Positions 60,758 through 64,000 of a stretch of 64,000 bases of DNA are shown piece after piece. Below the pieces are notes generated by a model. The model had not been told where the DNA came from. It searched no databases and saw only the letters and a program-made list of their open reading frames with translations. A program made the position numbers and the translations under genes. Source of the DNA: Enterovirga rhinocerotis (lineage in GTDB: Bacteria; Pseudomonadota; Alphaproteobacteria; Rhizobiales; Beijerinckiaceae); the NCBI RefSeq assembly GCF_004363955.1, contig NZ_SNZR01000011.1, positions 620,001 through 684,000 of the forward strand, given 5' to 3'. Within the stretch, counting starts at the first letter, position 1. The number at the start of each line of letters is the position of its first letter.

Positions 60758-63061
60758 TCAGAAGGCGACCGTGTAGGACATCTCGACCGAGCGTGGCCGC
60801 CCGAGAAGCCATGTGCTCGAGGAACCCCTCGTCGCGTAGACCTCGTCGGTCAGGTTGTAGCCGCGCAGGCTGAGCCGGGAATTGTCCGTCACTCTGTAGT
60901 CGAGGCTGGCATTCACGAGGGTGTAGCTCGGACGCTTATACTGGTTGCCGGGATCGCTGAAGGTCGCGCCGACATATTGCAGCCCGGCCCGTGCCTCCCA
61001 GCGCGGCGCGAAGGCCCAGGACACCCACAGATTGGCGATCTCGTTCGGCACGTCGGTCGGTCGGTTGCCGCGGCGGGAGACGTTGGTGGTGGCGTTCACC
61101 CGCTCGTCGAAGCGGTCGTAACGCGCGTGCAGCAGTGCGAGGCTGCCCTCGACCCGCAGCCATTCCATCACGACAAAGGAGGCGGCGGCCTCGAAGCCCC
61201 GCGCGGACTGGGTGCCGACCTGCTGCGTCACGCCGGGCGCGGTCTGGGTCAGCAGATTGTCCTTCTCGATATGGTAGCCGGCGAGCGTGATCTCGCCGCG
61301 GCCGCCCCAGAGGCTCTGCTTGATGCCGGCCTCGACCTGGCGTCCCGTCGAGAGCTGGTACTGGCTCTGCGTCAGGTTCAGCGAGACGAGCGGGCCGACC
61401 GGATCGACCGCCGTCGCGTATTGCGCGTAGATCGCCGTATCCGGGAGCGGGTTGTAGACCGCGCCGATCCGGTAGGTCGTGGCATCGAAATCCTTGGCGA
61501 AGGGCGCCGCGATGCCGCGCACGTCCTCGCGCTTCATGCGGATCGAATCGTAGCGCAGCCCGCCGATGACCGCGAATTGGTCGGTGAGCTGGAGCCGGTT
61601 CTCGGCGAAGAACGCAGCTTGGTCCGTCTTCGAGCGGAAGCCGGCCGTGCTGAGGTCCGTGCGGTTGAAGACCCCTGGATTGAAGCCGAAGAGAGGAACG
61701 GTGTCCGTGCCGCCATAGGGCGAATTGCCGAAGTTCTTGAAGGCGATGTGGTTGACGTCGAACCCGGCGACGAGCGTGTTCTTGAAGCCGAGGATGTCGG
61801 CCCGCCAGGTGGCGTCGAGGCGGTTCCCGATCTGCTCCTGGGCGTGGAAGATCTCGATGAAGCTGCTCCGGCCGACCTGACCTGTCGCGGCGTTGTATCG
61901 GTACGATTCCGCGTTCCGCCAATGGCGGTTCGAGGTGAGATAATAGGCCGTGTTGCGGATGGTCAGGTTGTCGGTCGGGCTCCACTCGGTCTTGAACTGG
62001 GTGATCTGGTCCCGGAACACATTCGAGTGGTCCGAGACATTGTAGTTGTTGAACCGGATGGAGCTCGGAACCCTGCCGTTGATCAGCGGCGTGCCGAAAT
62101 ACGACATCGGCTTCTGGTAGCCGTAATCGTGCGTGACCGTGAAGGCGAGGTTCGGCGCCGCCTGCCACAGGAGGGCTCCGGAGACCGCGAGATTGCTGAA
62201 CTCCCCGTTCTGCTTCAGCCAGCCCTCGGCATGGTTGCCGCTGATGTTGAGCCGGTAGGCGATCTGGTCGGTGATCGCCCCGCCGCTGTCGAGCGCGAGC
62301 CGCTTCGTATTGTCCGAACCATAGCCGATGCGGATCTCGTTGACGCGCTCGAAGGTCGCCTTCTTCGGCACGACGTTGACGATGCCGCCGATGGCGCCCT
62401 CGCCGTAGAGCACCGAGGCCGGGCCGCGCAGGACCTCGATCCGGTCGATGTTCCAGGTGTCGCTCGGGAAGGTGATGGTGCCCGAACCGACATAGAGGCG
62501 CGTGCCGTCATAGAGGTTCATGACGGAGTTCACGCCCGAGAAGCCGCGCGAGGTCAGCGCCGTCATGCCGTTGCCGGGCGAGCCGATGGTGGTGATGCCG
62601 GTTCCGTTCTGCGTCACGGCCTCGGCGACCGTGTTCTGGCCGCGGTCGCGGATCTTCTGGCCGGAGATGATCTCGATCGAGGCCGGCGTCTGGAAGGGCG
62701 TGAGGCCGAGCCGGCTGCCCGAGGTGCCGGGCGTCGCGAGGTTCAGACCCTGGGCGGCGGCGGTGTTGCCGCGCGCGCCGGGGACGGGTGCGGCCGGCTG
62801 GGACGCCGCGGACGCCACCGGCTGGATCGGTTGCGCGATGCGAGGTGCCGCCTGGCGACGCGCGGCGGCGCGCGGGGCGCGGGTGCTCGGGCCGGTGCTC
62901 GCCGTGGGACGGCGCGGGGCGGGGGCGGCGCGCGGCGCCTGCACGACGATCGGCGGGAGATCGCTCGCCTGCTGGGCGCGGGCGGTCTCCGGCGCCAGCG
63001 GCACCATCAGGGTGCCGAGGGCCGTGCCGGCGAGCAGGGGCGTGAGGGAAAAGGCGCGCAT
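60758..63061 (-). CDS. TonB-dependent outer-membrane receptor, probable corrinoid transporter
   Basis: 767 residues. The signal peptide ends near ETARAQQ; it is followed by a TonB-box-like DLPPIVVQAP and a 70-residue Ala/Pro-rich linker. The plug (about 115-235) has SGQKIRDRGQNTVAEAVTQN and VLRGPASVLYGEGAIGGIVN. The beta-barrel runs to the end YTVAF with the terminal aromatic. The sequence looks more like a siderophore-type FpvA/FhuA receptor than short BtuB. A cobalamin riboswitch lies in its leader, and a Zur/Fur-like dyad is 13 bases before the start. MRAFSL at 63061 gives the signal peptide; an ATG 30 bases earlier is possible. Confidence 0.88.
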   Translation of the reverse strand: MRAFSLTPLLAGTALGTLMVPLAPETARAQQASDLPPIVVQAPRAAPAPRRPTASTGPSTRAPRAAARRQAAPRIAQPIQPVASAASQPAAPVPGARGNTAAAQGLNLATPGTSGSRLGLTPFQTPASIEIISGQKIRDRGQNTVAEAVTQNGTGITTIGSPGNGMTALTSRGFSGVNSVMNLYDGTRLYVGSGTITFPSDTWNIDRIEVLRGPASVLYGEGAIGGIVNVVPKKATFERVNEIRIGYGSDNTKRLALDSGGAITDQIAYRLNISGNHAEGWLKQNGEFSNLAVSGALLWQAAPNLAFTVTHDYGYQKPMSYFGTPLINGRVPSSIRFNNYNVSDHSNVFRDQITQFKTEWSPTDNLTIRNTAYYLTSNRHWRNAESYRYNAATGQVGRSSFIEIFHAQEQIGNRLDATWRADILGFKNTLVAGFDVNHIAFKNFGNSPYGGTDTVPLFGFNPGVFNRTDLSTAGFRSKTDQAAFFAENRLQLTDQFAVIGGLRYDSIRMKREDVRGIAAPFAKDFDATTYRIGAVYNPLPDTAIYAQYATAVDPVGPLVSLNLTQSQYQLSTGRQVEAGIKQSLWGGRGEITLAGYHIEKDNLLTQTAPGVTQQVGTQSARGFEAAASFVVMEWLRVEGSLALLHARYDRFDERVNATTNVSRRGNRPTDVPNEIANLWVSWAFAPRWEARAGLQYVGATFSDPGNQYKRPSYTLVNASLDYRVTDNSRLSLRGYNLTDEVYATRGSSSTWLLGRPRSVEMSYTVAF

Positions 63062-63073
63062 GGTCCGAATCGC

Positions 63074-63092
63074 AATGTTATAATGTTGCATT
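63074..63092. promoter_or_regulatory. Zur/Fur-like AT-rich dyad before the TonB receptor
   Basis: On the minus strand this reads AATGCAACATTATAACATT, which matches the Zur operator pattern AATGTTATA-n-TATAACATT at 14 of 18 non-central positions, with the right half exact. It stands 13 bases before the receptor start in an otherwise GC-rich leader. A promoter -10 region (TATAAC) is also possible within it. Confidence 0.4.
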
Positions 63093-63400
63093 GCGCCGAT
63101 CCGGGTTTCCGATGCAAGGGCGGGCGCCTCATCGGCGCGGGGGAAAGGGGCTTCCGAGTGGATGTCCGCATCCCAGGCCGCATGCGCGGCCGTGGTGGTC
63201 CGAGGTCGGGGATGCGACGGCGCCGAGGGACGAGTGGACGCGCCGGGGGCGGCGGGCCGATGGGCCTTGAGCGGGGACTGGGACACGGGACGGACCTCGA
63301 ACGGCAGTGGCACGTCACCGCGAACAAAGCCGACCCGGTCGCCGGAGCGCCGATTCGTCTGCCATCGGAACACCCCGCCCGATTGCGCTCGCGTGTGACC

Positions 63401-63568
63401 ACGGCTGACGGCAGGTCTCCTGGCTCGCGGATCGTCGCATCCCGTCGCCTTCCCAGGCCGAGGCCCAGTGGCATGATGACGAGAGGCTGGCCGCTTACAG
63501 TTGCGGGGGCAGCCGCGGCTTCGGGCAGACCCTCACCGCATTCCCTTTGAATCCCCGAGGGGAACCGT
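63401..63568 (-). promoter_or_regulatory. Cobalamin riboswitch
   Basis: Minus-strand RNA with the complete set of conserved blocks in order: GGGAATGCGGTGAGGGTCTG, GCCCCCGCAACTGTAAGCGG, CACTGGG, TGGGAAGGCGACGG, and the B12 box AGCCAGGAGACCTGCC (63410-63425). The ends pair as ACGGTT / AGCCGT to close P1. It should bind adenosylcobalamin and turn down the TonB receptor/ABC operon. The receptor start is about 340 bases downstream, much farther than usual. Confidence 0.95.
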
Positions 63569-63694
63569 CGCCCCGCTTAGAAGCGATCTTGGACGGCGTG
63601 GTCAATCGTGGCGCGATCGTGGCGTCGCGCATCGGTGACGATCGCCGGAGCCTGTGCCCTATCGGCGTCACCTGGCTTTCCTGCCGACGTGGGT

Positions 63695-63748
63695 AAAGTT
63701 GGTTTTCGAGCGCGAAAATCGCCCATATCAAAATCGAAACCCAACTTT
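63695..63748. promoter_or_regulatory. Large dyad in the upstream region of the Tat-signal gene
   Basis: AAAGTTGGTTTTCG (63695-63708) and CGAAACCCAACTTT (63735-63748) are inverted copies at 13 of 14 positions, with 26 bases between. A second dyad TTTTCG/CGAAAA (63703-63718) overlaps the left arm. The segment is A/T-richer than its surroundings and lies 150 bases before the gene at 63899. It is probably an operator or a structured leader. The rest of 63569-63898 shows no gene. Confidence 0.4.
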
Positions 63749-63898
63749 GTCGTGGGATCGTCATGGGCAAACGGTAGAGCGCCCTCACGGGTCGACCGGG
63801 CCATGCCGAGGCAAGGCGTGCGGGGACCTGTTGCCGGCAGATCGTCCCGCTCAGCGCGGGATGCCGGCACTTGCGGTTTTGCCGACGAGGGGTTGGAC

Positions 63899-64000
63899 AT
63901 GTCGAACAAATCCACACAGGATCGAGGCGGGCTGCCCGCCACGCGGCGCGCACTCGTCGCCGGGGCCGCGGCGACCGTCGCCTCGGCAGCCTTGCTGCGG
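63899..64000 (+). CDS. Start of a Tat-exported protein, cut by the window end
   Basis: First 34 codons only. MSNKSTQDRGGLPATRRALV then AGAAATVASAALLR has a twin-arginine motif (TRRALVAGA) and a hydrophobic stretch, so the product is exported folded, often with a cofactor. A GACGAGGGG ribosome-binding site precedes the ATG. It is divergent from the TonB receptor operon. The mature domain is outside the window and the function cannot be said. Confidence 0.6.
   Translation, partial: MSNKSTQDRGGLPATRRALVAGAAATVASAALLR

Noticed and set aside
63062-63373. In-frame 104-residue extension of the TonB receptor
   Set aside because: It has no signal peptide, and the later start gives a normal one; kept only as a possible leader frame.

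Overview
This window is a high-GC chromosomal segment from an alphaproteobacterium, most likely of the order Hyphomicrobiales (Rhizobiales). The beta and beta-prime RNA polymerase subunits read like those of Methylobacteriaceae and relatives. The tRNA-Trp / secE-nusG / L11-L1 / L10-L7/L12 / rpoBC order is alphaproteobacterial, an intergenic hairpin at 27578 matches a widespread Rhizobiales palindrome, and a GAAC-N7-GAAC box matches the alphaproteobacterial LexA site. No insertion sequence, integrase, prophage or CRISPR array was seen.

Layout. 0.1-7.2 kb: homoserine dehydrogenase, class II fructose bisphosphatase with a basic tail, a SulP transporter with STAS and cyclic-nucleotide domains, hisF, hisE and coaA, all on +. 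7.2-12.2 kb: a CsbD/late-embryogenesis-like stress protein, an HtrA-like protein that has lost its catalytic triad, glgX, a small gene under a probable LexA box, and a lipoprotein. 12.3 kb: tRNA-Trp. 12.7-25.2 kb: an accessory block lying between tRNA-Trp and secE. It holds a HAD hydrolase with an orphan amino-acid-type binding protein, a LysR regulator divergent from a nitrilase and an isonitrile-hydratase-like gene, a complete branched-chain-type ABC importer (one subunit a permease-ATPase fusion), a low-affinity iron permease-like protein and a diguanylate cyclase. 25.4-39.9 kb: the core secE to rpoC ribosomal/RNA polymerase cluster, interrupted on the opposite strand by a yceI-cytochrome b561-yceI operon. 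40.2-45.4 kb: a membrane-lipid group (glycosyltransferase, phospholipid N-methyltransferase, Mpo1-like membrane protein, membrane-anchored class III aminotransferase, phosphatidylserine decarboxylase). 45.6-47.8 kb: a flavin monooxygenase with two CMD/AhpD-type proteins. 47.9-57.0 kb (minus strand): FabI, a DUF3141 PHA-synthase-like protein, a MaoC-phosphotransacetylase fusion, acetate kinase, 3-oxoacid CoA-transferase A and B, 3-hydroxybutyryl-CoA dehydrogenase and an alpha/beta hydrolase. 57.2-63.6 kb (minus strand): a TonB receptor and BtuCDF-type uptake operon behind a cobalamin riboswitch, ending in a CbiX-like/[2Fe-2S] fusion protein. The window ends in the first codons of a Tat-exported protein.

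How the parts work together. The 16-22.7 kb block looks like uptake plus hydrolysis of an organic nitrile or isonitrile. The 48-57 kb block can be read as 3-hydroxybutyryl-CoA / acetoacetyl-CoA / acetyl phosphate / ATP exchange linked to a PHA-synthase-like protein. The 40-45 kb block modifies phosphatidylethanolamine and other membrane lipids. The last operon imports a corrinoid or related chelate and is switched off by cobalamin.

Limits. All product names rest on reading motifs in the translated sequence; no database search was run. Starts were chosen from ribosome-binding sites, overlaps and family N-termini. Many palindromic intergenic elements are present, several inside the essential nusG-rpoC cluster.
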